Positions 40,621 to 50,580 of a DNA stretch of 51,109 nucleotides are shown one piece after another. Made by a program: the position numbers and the translations under genes. The notes beneath the pieces are model-generated. The model saw only the letters and a program-made list of their open reading frames with translations. It searched no databases and had not been told where the DNA came from. Source of the DNA: Cytauxzoon felis (Eukaryota; Apicomplexa; Aconoidasida; Piroplasmida; Theileriidae); contig JAIQCW010000193.1 in NCBI GenBank assembly GCA_020283715.1, forward strand, positions 1-51,109. The letters run 5' to 3'. Within the stretch, counting starts at the first letter, position 1. Each line of letters starts with the position of its first letter.

Positions 40621-42649
40621 ATGGTAATCAAGGTAAAAGATGACGATAAATTCAGTGATTTAGGGGTATTACATAAGTTAGACGTTAATAAAAATGTGCC
40701 ATCATCGGATACCATATCAACATTATATGATGACGATATAAACGATGTTAAGGAAATAAATGATGATAAATCTTTATCAAAGCTAAATTGTAAGGAATCA
40801 GTTGTAAATAATCAATTTAAATTAAATATCAAGCTACTAAGTAAGATAACTAGCTACACACCCGAAAGTGATCTCAGGGAAGCGAAGGGAGAAGTAAATA
40901 GAGAAACCGCCACAACTAGCGGCAGCGATGATATTACATCAAAGATTACAAAATCTGTATCGTCTTTATTTCGACTTGTAGATAACACATCCACCGTAGG
41001 TCTTGCAGACAGCTCTCCACCTGAGGTCGTTCCACTCGCCGTGGAGGCTTCTTCCAATTACCTATCTCTAAAGAGTAAAGCCACTCCCGGAGATCGTGGC
41101 AGAAGTGATGGTGTAATAAAACCCGTAAGCGATCTATGGGAGCTGGAGGGGGGGCTAAATAAAGGAGCTGTCTGCAAGACAAAGACAGGTAAAAGTGGAA
41201 AGCCCAAAGCAGAGGTTAAAAATATTAGAGTCGCTGGTATATTTACATCTAGAGATCGTTGTGAAGATGAAGGTAAGGATGTAACCTCAGGTGGAATACC
41301 CGTAGGCGATTTATGGGAGCTGGAGGGACAACTAAATAGAAGAGGCTCCACGCCTAGTGGGAAGACCTCAGGTGGGAGTGTAAGACTAGATATAGTAGAT
41401 TGGACTTATGATGTATGTAATTTGAAAGATGAATATGCTATAGGTGGTGTCTGTGAGACGGCTTATAGTGGTGCTGACCTCAGGTGGTATGGTGAGTCTG
41501 ACAGGGATAGAGCATCAGGTACAATAGATGATGCGATGTTATATAATGAGAATGTTTATAAGGGTTGTGAAAGTTATTGGTATAGGCCATTTAGTATAAG
41601 TGGTGGTAGGTTGTGTAAGTTGAATGGTATACCTGTCGTGGAATGTGTGGTTGGTAATGTTCAAAAATCTTGGCATTTGGAGGCTATAAAATTACTTTCT
41701 AGGAATATTTATAGTATGTATAAATTGATTATGTTACGATTGAGTAATTCTCGATATAATATTCATCCTAAAAATCTATTAATTTATTGTAAAAATGGTT
41801 GGAAAGTTATTCAGGATGGTAGCTTCGGTACTGTTTATGTGGGGCTAGTAGAAGGTATGGGGTATTGTGCTGTAAAAATACCCAACAAATATATGATATA
41901 TAATGATGGTATAGGTGTGATGAAGAGATTTATAAATGAATGGGATATATTGTCTAAATGTAATCATAATAATATTATAAAATTATATGGGGGTATAATA
42001 TTGGGTATTTATGATATATGGTTATGTACAGAATTAGTTAATGGTATAGATTTACATACTGTAAAATATGGTGGAAGTAGGGGTGTACGTCATATCCCCA
42101 TAAAATATTCATTGAAAATGTGTAGACAATTAGCAAATGCTATTTATTACCTACATACACCTAATGTTAATAAAGGTATAATTATACACCGTGATATTAA
42201 ACCAGAAAATATTATAGTTGATATCAATTATAACATAAAATTATGTGATTTTGGTGATGCCCAAGAAACTAAAAATGGGGTTTTAAACACCATATCTGGG
42301 GCAACATGGTTATATGCACCACCAGAATTATTATTATTTGATAGTAATAAAACAATATTAAATGAAAAATGGGATATTTGGTCAATGGGTTGTGTATTTA
42401 TAGAAATGTTCGGATTTCCAGGACCATTCCATCATTTAGTTAATACTAATGATCCACCACATATAGTATGCGAAAAAAATGATCAAAAATGCCAAAAAAG
42501 GCCTAGTACCAAATATACCCAAACTATTATATAATAAAAGAATCGGTAAACTCATAATACAATGCCTCAATAACAACCCCATTAAAAGACCAAATGCACT
42601 TCAAATTTGTAAAATACTCAGTAACCCAGATGTTTTACTCATGCAATAA
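40621..42649 (+). CDS. Protein kinase with a cassette-built N-terminal region (exons 40621-42438 and 42467-42649)
   Basis: A serine/threonine-type eukaryotic protein kinase, 666 residues. The kinase domain is complete: Gly-rich loop QDGSFGTVYVG near 400, the Lys of CAVKIP near 421, HRDIKPEN near 525, DFG (as LCDFGDA) near 544, APPELL near 566, DIWSMGC, and the final Arg of NNPIKRPNAL near 650. A 28-nt intron (GTTAAT to ATATAG, with a TACTAAT branch site) restores the last 60 residues; without it the frame would end at 42534. The N-terminal 390 residues contain about three in-frame cassette pieces (residues 80-255) and no known domain. Substrate and pathway cannot be told. Confidence 0.85.
40858..41385 (+). 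repeat. Cassette copy 30, exonic, about three pieces (kinase N-terminal region)
   Basis: A lone right arm (40858-40925), a full cassette (40993-41180), and a third with a decayed first hairpin (near 41260) and an intact second arm to 41385. All lie in the exonic sense and frame. Peptides ATPGDRG, VSDLWELEGGLN and VGDLWELEGQLN result. Confidence 0.85.
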
Positions 42650-42719
42650 ATAAAATAATCTACCCTTTTATACATATATATACCTATATAGCTTGTCACT
42701 AATGTTAGTTCAGCACACC

Positions 42720-43027
42720 GAAGACATATCCAACTCTCTTGGTCCTGCAGACAGCTTCTTTTATTTACCTCTCTAAAGAGTAAAACCACTCCCAGAGATC
42801 GTGATGAAGGTAGAGATGGATCATCCATCATGGGAATGATGGAAGATGGTGTTCAGGATGTGTTGGATGTAACCTCAAGTGGAAAACTCGAGTGGTAGTG
42901 GAATACCCGAAAGTGATCTATGGGAACTTGAGGGGGAAGTAAATAGAGGAGCTGTCTGCAAGACGAAGAGAGTTGGATAGGACCTCAGGTGGAGGCGAGT
43001 GGAAGATAAAGTGGATTAGACTTCGGA
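42720..43027. repeat. Cassette copy 31, intergenic
   Basis: Contains the CTCTAAAGAG hairpin, a GCCAC-type hairpin that has lost pairing (CCACTCCCAGAGATCGTGA), CCATCAT-GGGA-ATGATGG at 42825-42842, the AAGT/ACTT arm hairpin and GTCT/AGAC slots. Follows the kinase gene by 70 bp. Confidence 0.8.
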
Positions 43028-43167
43028 TGCGACTGAAACATTGTTAAAAATCAATTATATATCTTCATGTATATTATATACATTTATTAATATAATACCC
43101 TAGAAATTATAGTGTTTAAATCCCCATAAAACCCTACAATGCCTCACAAATTAAATATACCCCACAA

Positions 43168-43275
43168 TCGCCACGATCTCCGGGAGTGGCTATACTCTTT
43201 AGAGATTGGTAAATAAAAGAGCTCTCTGCAAGAGAATGCGAGGTCGTAACTTCGAGTGGAGACGGCAGAACGAAA
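43168..43275. repeat. Cassette copy 32, half-cassette
   Basis: Reverse GCCAC/GTGGC hairpin, CTCTTTAGAG and the slot CTCTCTGCAAGAG only. It lies 50 bp past the end of the secreted protein gene. Confidence 0.75.
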
Positions 43276-43322
43276 AAAGTTGAAATGTACTTTCGATTGT
43301 AACATTGGGTATATATAAATTT

Positions 43323-44351
43323 CTAGTCGAGTTCGCTATCGCTGAATTCGCCTATTAATATGCCTTCATTGGTGTCGTCTTGTGAATGGTGATCTCTTGT
43401 TGTAGAGGGTTCGAGATTATTATCAGTGTCGTCGTCATCGTTTGTGTTGCTGGTGTGTGTAGAGTCTTTGGAACCTTGGATATAGAATTTATTTTTTATC
43501 ATACGTTTTAGTTTTACTGGTATTCTAAGATTAGGCCATGTGGGTGTCTGACATTCGGCACCTTTGCATTCATCATTAGTATTTTTAATCAATTCATCAG
43601 CATTACTTTTTTCAATTAATAATGAAATGTTATGTGTAAATGTGTTATCCAAAGGTATTAATACTCTGTAATACTCTCCTGCTAGTGCTGATGATTCTAC
43701 AACATGAACGCCTGTAATAATAGAATTTTTACCATCAGCATCTGCATCTGTCTTTGTAGCTGTAATTATTAACTCTGGGAATAATACATCTAAACTGCTT
43801 CTACCAAATAATGATATGACCAATTCTAATGGTGAAGTATAAATAAGTGGTCCATGTGATGGTTCACGTATAGGATCTTTATTAGCCTCTTCTGTTTTAT
43901 CTACAATAGTATATTCACTTAACATTTCTGTTACATCATCTTCATCCTCCTCATCTATTTTTGTAGTAACTTTTTTATCTCCAGATTTATTAGATCTTCT
44001 TTTCTTACCATCAACTAATGAAGTAAAATGTTAGTTGTATATATAAATATTAATATACCTTTCTGTAATTTCTTTTCAGTACTGTCTTTACTAGATGGAA
44101 CTTTTGGTCGAACAACTGGTAAATCTACCAACTCAAAACCATCTGTTGATGGATCTTTACCCACTCTTTTACCATTACCTATAAGTATGAATGTAAATTA
44201 GCGCATGTAGCTATATCAGGATAAAATTACCCCCAACTTCATCATCGTCATCACTATTTATTGCCAATACCAAACTATTATACAAAATAGGTAATAATAA
44301 AAATATTATTAATAATTTGAAAAATTGTCGAACATTGAATGCAGTATTCAT
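43323..44351 (-). CDS. Secreted protein of unknown function, 310 aa (exons 44351-44231, 44178-44059, 44014-43323)
   Basis: Three exons separated by introns of 52 and 44 nt, all joining in phase 1. A signal peptide is clear (FFKLLIIFLLLPILYNSLVLA at about residues 10-31). A lysine-rich charged segment follows (KKRRSNKSGDKK), then an acidic run, then a globular part (PLELVISLFGRSSLDVLFPELIITATKTD). The C-terminus is Asp/Thr/Ser-rich and ends in GEFSDSELD. I do not recognise a domain. The beta-strand-rich centre could be a secreted host-interaction protein of the parasite, but nothing in the sequence proves that. Confidence 0.7.
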
Positions 44352-44911
44352 CTTTTACACATTTAAACACACCAAATATTCCAGAAATTTCCAGATCATA
44401 TATCAATAAATGTGTATACAAAGCTAGCTACAATTATAATATAAAATTATAATAAACAAATAAATTACAAATTATAAGTCATATATATGAATATTAAACA
44501 ATTTTAAACGTGTTTTATTATTAATTATGTTTAAAAACTGCTCAAAAAAACGCAGGCAATGCGTGGCATATAAGAATAATTTTTGGAGGGGAATATATTA
44601 TTCTCAACATTTTATATATAGATCTATTTAAAATTTTAATGTATTTTCAAGTATATTTAATTGAAATTTAATTAAATAATGTATAAATAAATGAAATTTT
44701 AAGGGATTCTATTTTCAGAAGATAAAAAAAGTAAATTATCTACAAGTATATATTAATATTAATATTATTTAAAGGATCTATAAGAAATTTAATATAAATT
44801 TATATATTAAATATCAATTATAATATAGGAATCACTATATATTTTTTTATTTTATAAATTTATAATCACCCCCATTCATAATATACTATAATAATACTTT
44901 ATAATATAATA
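44352..44911. other. AT-rich divergent intergenic region
   Basis: No gene, cassette or RNA seen; very A+T-rich. A short less AT-rich patch near 44540-44600 (ACGCAGGCAATGCGTGGCAT) has a weak GCATTGC-type inverted repeat of unclear meaning. Confidence 0.4.
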
Positions 44912-45218
44912 ATGAAGTCATTCACCTCGAATTCACTATTTGTACGATGTGGAATAGCCGCAATGGCATATTATATACCACAAGATTTAGGTATAGGCGC
45001 TATTTTAGCATTGAATGTTAGATCTGTAAGTTTATTTATATTTAAATTCAATTAAAATAAATTAGAATAGTAATAAAATAACAGGAAATAAATCACCTGG
45101 ACCTAATAAAGATCAATTAGATGAAATTTTAAATAATTTTATGTTAAGACATGGATTTCCAGAAGGATCATATGATGTATCATATAATAATAGACACACA
45201 GTCGTAAATTTATTTTAA
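44912..45218 (+). CDS. Small protein of unknown function, 88 aa (exons 44912-45025 and 45066-45218)
   Basis: ATG-led exon with RCGIAAMAYYIPQDLGIGAILALN, one moderately hydrophobic segment, then donor GTAAGT at 45026. The acceptor AATTAG at 45060-45065 gives phase 0 and leads into NSNKITGNKSPGPNKDQLDEI and GFPEGSYDVSYNNR, ending at TAA 45216-45218. A later AG at 45082-45083 would break the frame. Size and composition suit a small mitochondrial inner-membrane or vesicle protein, but I do not recognise it. It is divergent from the secreted protein gene. Confidence 0.5.
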
Positions 45219-45680
45219 GATAATTAATAATTATAAAATTAAAGTTAAAGTGTAATGTATTCGTCATCATTTAACTCTCAATCTTTATATACACTCTACT
45301 TTAATACGTCAATCTTGATAAATATCCATAATTTGGAATATTTAATATTAAATTACCATTAATAATTACTTTTAATATCATTTTTATTATATAAATTTAT
45401 ATTTAGTTATATAACTCTATCATTTATTATATTATCATATATAAATGTATATCTATAAGTAGTTTGAAAGTAAAAATCACCAGTCACACGTATTTTACCG
45501 CGAAAATATTAATAAAATATGGTCAAATATCTGTAAATGACAACTGTTTTATATAAAGATCAATCATATTAACAACGGAATTATTATAATTTATATATCA
45601 TTACTAGACATCACATAATTTAACAACACATAAAATATGCCCCATAAAACACTATAAACCCCATATGAGGTATAATCAAC
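45219..45680. other. AT-rich intergenic region
   Basis: Nothing coding or repeated recognised between the small gene and the next cassette. Confidence 0.4.
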
Positions 45681-45906
45681 CTCCACCACCCGAGGTTACA
45701 ACCTTATCTTCCACTCGCCGTGGAGGCCTCTTCAATTACCTATCTCTAAAGAGTAAAGCCACTCCCAGAGATCGTGGCAGAAGTGTAGGTGTGGATGATT
45801 GGACATCAGGTGGAGACCTCAAGTGGAAGTGGAACCCGCAGCTGATCTCAGGGAAGCGGAGGGGGAAGTAAATAAAGGAGCTGTCTGCAAGACGACCTCA
45901 AATGGA
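45681..45906. repeat. Cassette copy 33, intergenic
   Basis: Full copy with left slot CCACTCGCCGTGG, CTCTAAAGAG, GCCAC/GTGGC, GCT/AGC and right slot GTCT/AGAC, about 65 bp beyond the end of the UBX gene. Confidence 0.85.
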
Positions 45907-45972
45907 AGTGGAACAGGATGTACAGTAGAATGTAATGATTGATGAGTTTATATTTTGATATGATGTTTATTT

Positions 45973-46602
45973 TTAAATTAAATTAGATTTTTTTTGTATT
46001 ACAGTGCAGTTTATGATATCTGCGTTATAGAGTGTTGTGTTATGTGTTTTATTGATTATTTTGGGTGGGAATCCCGATAAAATGATGAATTCATTGACGT
46101 TCATGCCACTTTCATTACTGATTAATCCAATTAAATCACCGATTGTTGCGTCTTGTGAAATTTTTAAATTTATAACTTCATCTTTAATTAATTTTATTCT
46201 TAATGTTGTATTATTATCACTTAGTTTATATTCCATTGATCTTGTAATCGTTTTATTATCACAAGTATTACCAACACTAGATGCCCCAGATGTCGTGGTA
46301 TCTTTTTGATATGGTTGATTTTGATGATCTATTAAATGTATAGATACTTCATTTGAACCATCTTGAAATTCTTGAGGTGCAATACCATTTTTAATATCAT
46401 TTATAAATTTCAAATTCTCTGGTAGATTTATTGGGCGAAATGCACCATTATCTACAATAAATCCATCGGAGTAGACATGTACTGTATGACTATTGGGTGG
46501 ATCATCGATACCAATAGCGCTATTATGTCCACCAGCGTAGTTATAATTAATGCTATCATTACCATCTGAAGCATAATCACTAAATGACTTGATATTTGAC
46601 AT
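45973..46602 (-). CDS. SEP-UBX domain protein (p47/Shp1-type CDC48 cofactor)
   Basis: 209 residues in one exon. Residues about 40-90 are a SEP domain (VHVYSDGFIVDNGAFRPINL then FINDIKNGIAPQEF). Residues about 125-207 are a UBX domain (TTLRIKLIKDEVINLKISQD, IGDLIGLIS, then FPPKIINKTHNTTLYNADI). That pair of domains marks the p47/Shp1 family, which recruits the CDC48/p97 ATPase to membrane fusion and ubiquitin substrates. The usual N-terminal UBA domain is absent, and the first 35 residues are polar and disordered. The FPP of the UBX loop, which resembles the FPR that contacts p97, lacks the Arg. The degenerate AAA protein at 11703-12948 is not an obvious partner. Confidence 0.85.
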   Translation of the reverse strand: MSNIKSFSDYASDGNDSINYNYAGGHNSAIGIDDPPNSHTVHVYSDGFIVDNGAFRPINLPENLKFINDIKNGIAPQEFQDGSNEVSIHLIDHQNQPYQKDTTTSGASSVGNTCDNKTITRSMEYKLSDNNTTLRIKLIKDEVINLKISQDATIGDLIGLISNESGMNVNEFIILSGFPPKIINKTHNTTLYNADIINCTVIQKKSNLI

Positions 46603-46637
46603 TTTTATAAATTTTAATTAAAATCATCCAAATTCTA

Positions 46638-47293
46638 ACCCAGAAGAACAAAAACCTGAAAGTGATCTAAATAAAAAGGGTACCACACCTAGTGGAAATA
46701 ATATACAATCTGATATTCCTATTGAAAATGTTATGTTGTTATAGCTTCTGTTCTCACTCGTCAACACCTGAGGTCGTCCTGCCGTCAGCTCTTTTACTTA
46801 TCTATCTCTAAAGAGTATAGCCACTCCCAGAGATCGTGGCAGATTATAACCCGTAAGAACGAAGATGTTCAACCCCTAAGAATAGGAAATATGTCTACCC
46901 GGAGGAACAAAGGTTGTCGACCCGGAAGAACAGAAATATAGTGATGTAACCTCAAGTGGAACCCGAGAGCGATCTACGGGAGCTGAAAGGGGAGATAAAT
47001 AAAGAAGCTGTCTGCAAGACGAAGGAAGGTGAAGGTAATAGTACTGGACCTCAAGTGGAACCCGAAAGTGATCTATGGGAACTTGAGGGGGAAATAAATA
47101 TAGAAGGCTCCACGCCGAGTGGAAGAGAAAGTGATTGTACCTCAAGTGGAGAGCTGTCTGCAAGACGGAGGAATGTGAATATATGGATTGAACCTCAAGT
47201 GTAACCCGAGAACGATCTATGGGAGTTTGAGGGACAACTAAATAAAGAAGGCACCACACCGAGTGGAATGAGAGTAGTATTGTACCTCGAGTG
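46638..47293. repeat. Cassette copy 34, intergenic array of several units
   Basis: At least four partial cassettes in a row with four arm hairpins of different stems (AGC/GCT, AAGT/ACTT and an AACGATCTATGGGAGTT type), slots CTG/CAG, GTCT/AGAC and CCACGCCGAGTGG, and a CCCGGAAGAAC tract at 46849-46937 with five units. Fills the space between the UBX and bS6 genes. Confidence 0.85.
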
Positions 47294-47308
47294 AAAATGA
47301 GTGTTGTA

Positions 47309-47869
47309 TTAATTATTTGATTGAAATTCTGTATTATTTAAATTTTTATGTTGTAGGTATGATAGGTATAGATCTTTACGATAATTGGTGGCTTCGAGTA
47401 TATTTTCGTTTGGTGGTAATAGTTTATATTTAAGATTTTTATATAGATTGGTATTAAAGTATGGATGTCTAATATGTAAGAAAGAATCTCTATATATTCT
47501 TCTATTTTTATCTTTATATTGATTTTTAAGTATAAATACACGTAATATATTTTTAGTACTATTAAATTTAATACGTAATAAATTAATAATAGATGGATAT
47601 ATATTTAATTCAATTAATATAAATAATGCTTCATAATTATTATTAATAGGTTTAATTAATTTTCTTAAACCACAATTAAATATATTAATATTATCAGTAC
47701 CAATATTATTTAATTTATTAATTATATATTTAAATTGTAATTTTAATTCATTAATAGATTTATTTTTACATATTAAATATATATTATATGATGTTTTAGG
47801 TGGATATAATAAACCATCTTTTTTACTTTTATTTTCATTAATTATTCTTAATAATTTTTTTTTCATCAT
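47309..47869 (-). CDS. Ribosomal protein bS6, probably organellar
   Basis: 186 residues. The central part follows the bS6 fold: YNIYLICKNKSINELKLQF, then NINIFNCGLRKLIKPI, then ALFILIELNIYPSIINLL and a final strand NILRVFILKN, the position of the family's LR-hxxVK end. The order and spacing of the two beta-alpha-beta units fit S6, and the C-terminal extension (RDSFLHIRHPYFN) is as found in mitochondrial forms. The lysine/asparagine-rich sequence and lack of an obvious presequence leave the organelle open, though mitochondrion is likeliest. It ends 16 bp from the cassette array at its 3' side. Confidence 0.65.
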   Translation of the reverse strand: MMKKKLLRIINENKSKKDGLLYPPKTSYNIYLICKNKSINELKLQFKYIINKLNNIGTDNINIFNCGLRKLIKPINNNYEALFILIELNIYPSIINLLRIKFNSTKNILRVFILKNQYKDKNRRIYRDSFLHIRHPYFNTNLYKNLKYKLLPPNENILEATNYRKDLYLSYLQHKNLNNTEFQSNN

Positions 47870-48182
47870 TATCTATTACATTTTTTATTTTTTTTTGTAT
47901 ATGTTTATATAATTCATCTGTTAATCTAGATGATAATATAAATTTCTAAAGATGTATATAATTTTATATATAAATATAAACTAACGATATTATTATTATT
48001 ATTATTTGAATTATTAATTATAAAATTAAATGTATAATTTATAATGGATAATAATAATAATAATAATAATAATAATTTCATTAAAGGAAAAAAAATTTTT
48101 CTTGTAATAATCTACCTCCTTCTACATGTAATACATCCATGTAATAAATTAGACACCACAATATAATAAATAATTAACTTCA
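47870..48182. other. AT-rich divergent intergenic region with microsatellite
   Basis: Between bS6 (-) and RF1 (+). It has an AAT microsatellite at 48043-48075, an A8T5 run near 48090, and at 48121-48163 the second copy of the block CTACATGTAATACATCCATG + AATTAGACACCACAAT also found at 21443-21480. Confidence 0.6.
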
Positions 48183-50425
48183 ATGAAAAATTTATATATT
48201 TTAATTAAATTACATCAATTTTCTACATCTTCTAATAAAAATATATATAAATTAAATATAAATACTATTAAATTACTTAAAAATTATTTAAATAATATAT
48301 CATTAAATGAATTTTATAATATAAATCAATTAATATCATTATATAATGAATCATATGATAATGAAATCTATTTAGAACTTAATAAAGAATTATTAATCTT
48401 ATATAAAAAGACATATAATAATATAGAATCATCTACAAATTTAAAATTAAAACCATTAAAAAATAATCTTAAATTATTAAATGATTCATTATTTTCTGGA
48501 AATTTATATAAATTTACAAATTTTAATAAAATTTTATTACAAGTATGTAAAATTATTAACATTATTCAACTATATATATACATCTTAGGTCAAAGGTGGT
48601 ATAGGAGGTGAAGAATCCATGAGATTCGCATCAGAATTATTCAAAATGTACCAAAATATCGCATACAATAATAATTATAAATTTATAACTTATAATAATA
48701 CAACAGCAGAAGTTATCGGTAATGGTATGATCATTTATAACCCACACATTAATACCTCAATACAACACACCACAGCACCCGAGGTCCAATCCACCTTCTC
48801 CTCGTCCTGCTTCAGCATTCCACCTGAGGTCCAATCCTGCCGTCAGCTCTTTTAATTACCTATCTCTAAAGAGTAGAGCCACTCCCGGAGATCGTGGCGG
48901 AGGTGAAGGTAGTGATGGATCATCCATCATGGGAATGATGGAAGATGGTTCTAAGGATGTGTTGGATGTAACCTCGAGTGGAAGTAGAACCTGGAAGCGA
49001 TCTATGGGAGCTGGAAGGAGAAGTAAATAGAGAAGCTCCATGCAATGGGATGTGAGATAGTTCTGGACCTCAAGTGCAACCTGGAAGCGATCTATGGGAG
49101 CTGGAAGGGGAGCTAAATAGAAGAGCTGTCTGCAAGACGACCTACGGTGGAGGTGACCTCAAGTGTGAGAGAGTTGTATTGAACTTCATATGTATGTATA
49201 TAATTGGATATTATGGTATAGGTTGTGTTGATTTTTTCAAGTATGAGTTTGGTGTTCATAGGGTTCAGAGGGTACCTTTTAATTGTAAGCGTATTCAGAC
49301 ATCATCAGCTGTGGTTACGGTTGTACCACATTATAACATAGAGGAAATAAAGTTAAAACCATCAGATTTAATAATTGAAACTATGAGATCATCAGGATCT
49401 GGTGGTCAAAGTGTTAATAAATCTGAAACTGCAGTTAGAATTACACATGTACCCACCAATATCTCTATACATTCACAAGATACGTCATCACAGGTATATA
49501 TCCATCATTATCATATCAAACATCATCAGATCGATAATAAACAAGTAGCACTCGAACTCATACTACAAAAAATCAAAGAAAAACAAGAACAAGAACTCGA
49601 ATCAGTATGTTATCAACTCAATAATGCGATTACACCTGAAGTCCGATCCACACTCATCTTCCACTCGCCGTTCTACTTGAGGTCGTCTTGCAGACAGCTC
49701 TTCCTTTTATTTCCCCCTCCGCTTCCAAGAGATCAGCTACGGGTTCCACCTGAGGTCCAATCACTGTTTTCCACTGCTTCATTTTTACCTCTGAATTTGG
49801 AGGAATTTCATCATTTCTGGGGAAACTCATGAAGATATCTCAATGACTATTGAATGAATTACAAATGTTAATACTTCATTCAACAGGAATTTGATGATTG
49901 TATTGAGTTTACTAAACATCCCTTCATTTCAATTTATATTCATTGAGATATCTCTTCAAACATGAATTTCGTCACTTTACTCATATCTTGACGAGATTAG
50001 ATTTATAACCTCAAGTGGAACCTGAAAGCGATCTACGGGAGCTGGAAGGGGAAATAATTAGAAGAGGCACCATGCCTAGTGGGAATAGAGGTTGAGAGGA
50101 TACCGAGTATTGGACATCGAGTGTTTATTATGTTTATTAGATATGATTATAATTTCAGTTGAAGTTGGACATACGTTCATCTCAGGTACGTACTGGTGAT
50201 CGTAGTGAAAAGATACGTACTTATAATTATATTTATGATATTGTGAATGATCATCGTTGTAAGGTGGTAGTGAATGGTATAGATGAGTTATTGGAGAGTG
50301 GTGAGGGTTTATATGAAATTCATAAAAAATTGAAAGAAATTGAAGATGATAGAATAATTGGATTTATTATAAATAATTTTCAATATTTTATTGATTATTA
50401 TTCGACACTTTTTAGACAACGATGA
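48183..50425 (+). CDS. prfA: Class I peptide chain release factor RF1, organellar (exons 48183-48542, 48589-48724, 49222-49604, 50159-50425)
   Basis: Release factor that reads stop codons and frees the nascent chain. Four exons give 381 residues. The N-terminus (LIKLHQFSTSS) looks like a mitochondrial presequence. Exon 2 supplies GGIGGEESMRFASELFKMY, exon 3 EFGVHRVQRVPF and the catalytic GGQ near 226-228 (SSGSGGQSVNKSETAVRITHVPT), and exon 4 QVRTGDRSEKIRTYN and VNDHR. The stop-codon loop normally reads PxT in RF1; VPFNCKRIQTS follows HRVQR here, so the recognition region is divergent. Introns are 46, 497 and 554 nt; the two long ones carry cassettes, and the third has the same composite as the TypA intron, inverted. 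All joins keep phase. Confidence 0.92.
48776..49169. repeat. Cassette copy 35, RF1 intron 2
   Basis: Cassette with CTCTAAAGAG, GCCAC/GTGGC, the CCATCAT-GGGA-ATGATGG palindrome (48924-48941), two AGC-GATCTATGGGA-GCT arm hairpins in tandem, and slots CTG/CAG, CCAT/ATGG and GTCT/AGAC. Confidence 0.85.
49634..50122. repeat. Cassette copy 36, composite, RF1 intron 3
   Basis: Left arm 49634-49765 with CCACTCGCCGTTC-like and GTCT/AGAC slots and a reverse GCT/AGC-type hairpin whose loop reads TCCAAGAGATC. Right arm 50005-50122 with AGC/GCT hairpin and CCATGCCTAGTGG slot. The middle is the 230-bp second repeat. Confidence 0.85.
49775..50011. repeat. About 230-bp second repeat family, copy B (inverted relative to copy A)
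   Basis: Reverse complement matches 1191-1440 along its length, e.g. AAGTGACGAAATTCATG against AAGTGACGGAATTCATG, with small substitutions and no large gap. It contains GAGATATCTC twice. Confidence 0.75.
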
Positions 50426-50580
50426 TTTATATCTGAGATGTGTAGAGTTCTAGAAGCTTAAGTAACAAAAAAATATACAGATTTAAATAAATAAATTTTT
50501 ATTTAATTTATTAAAATGATTTTATTTTATTTTATAATTTAATTTTCTAAAAAAATTTTATAAATTTTTAATGTTATAAA

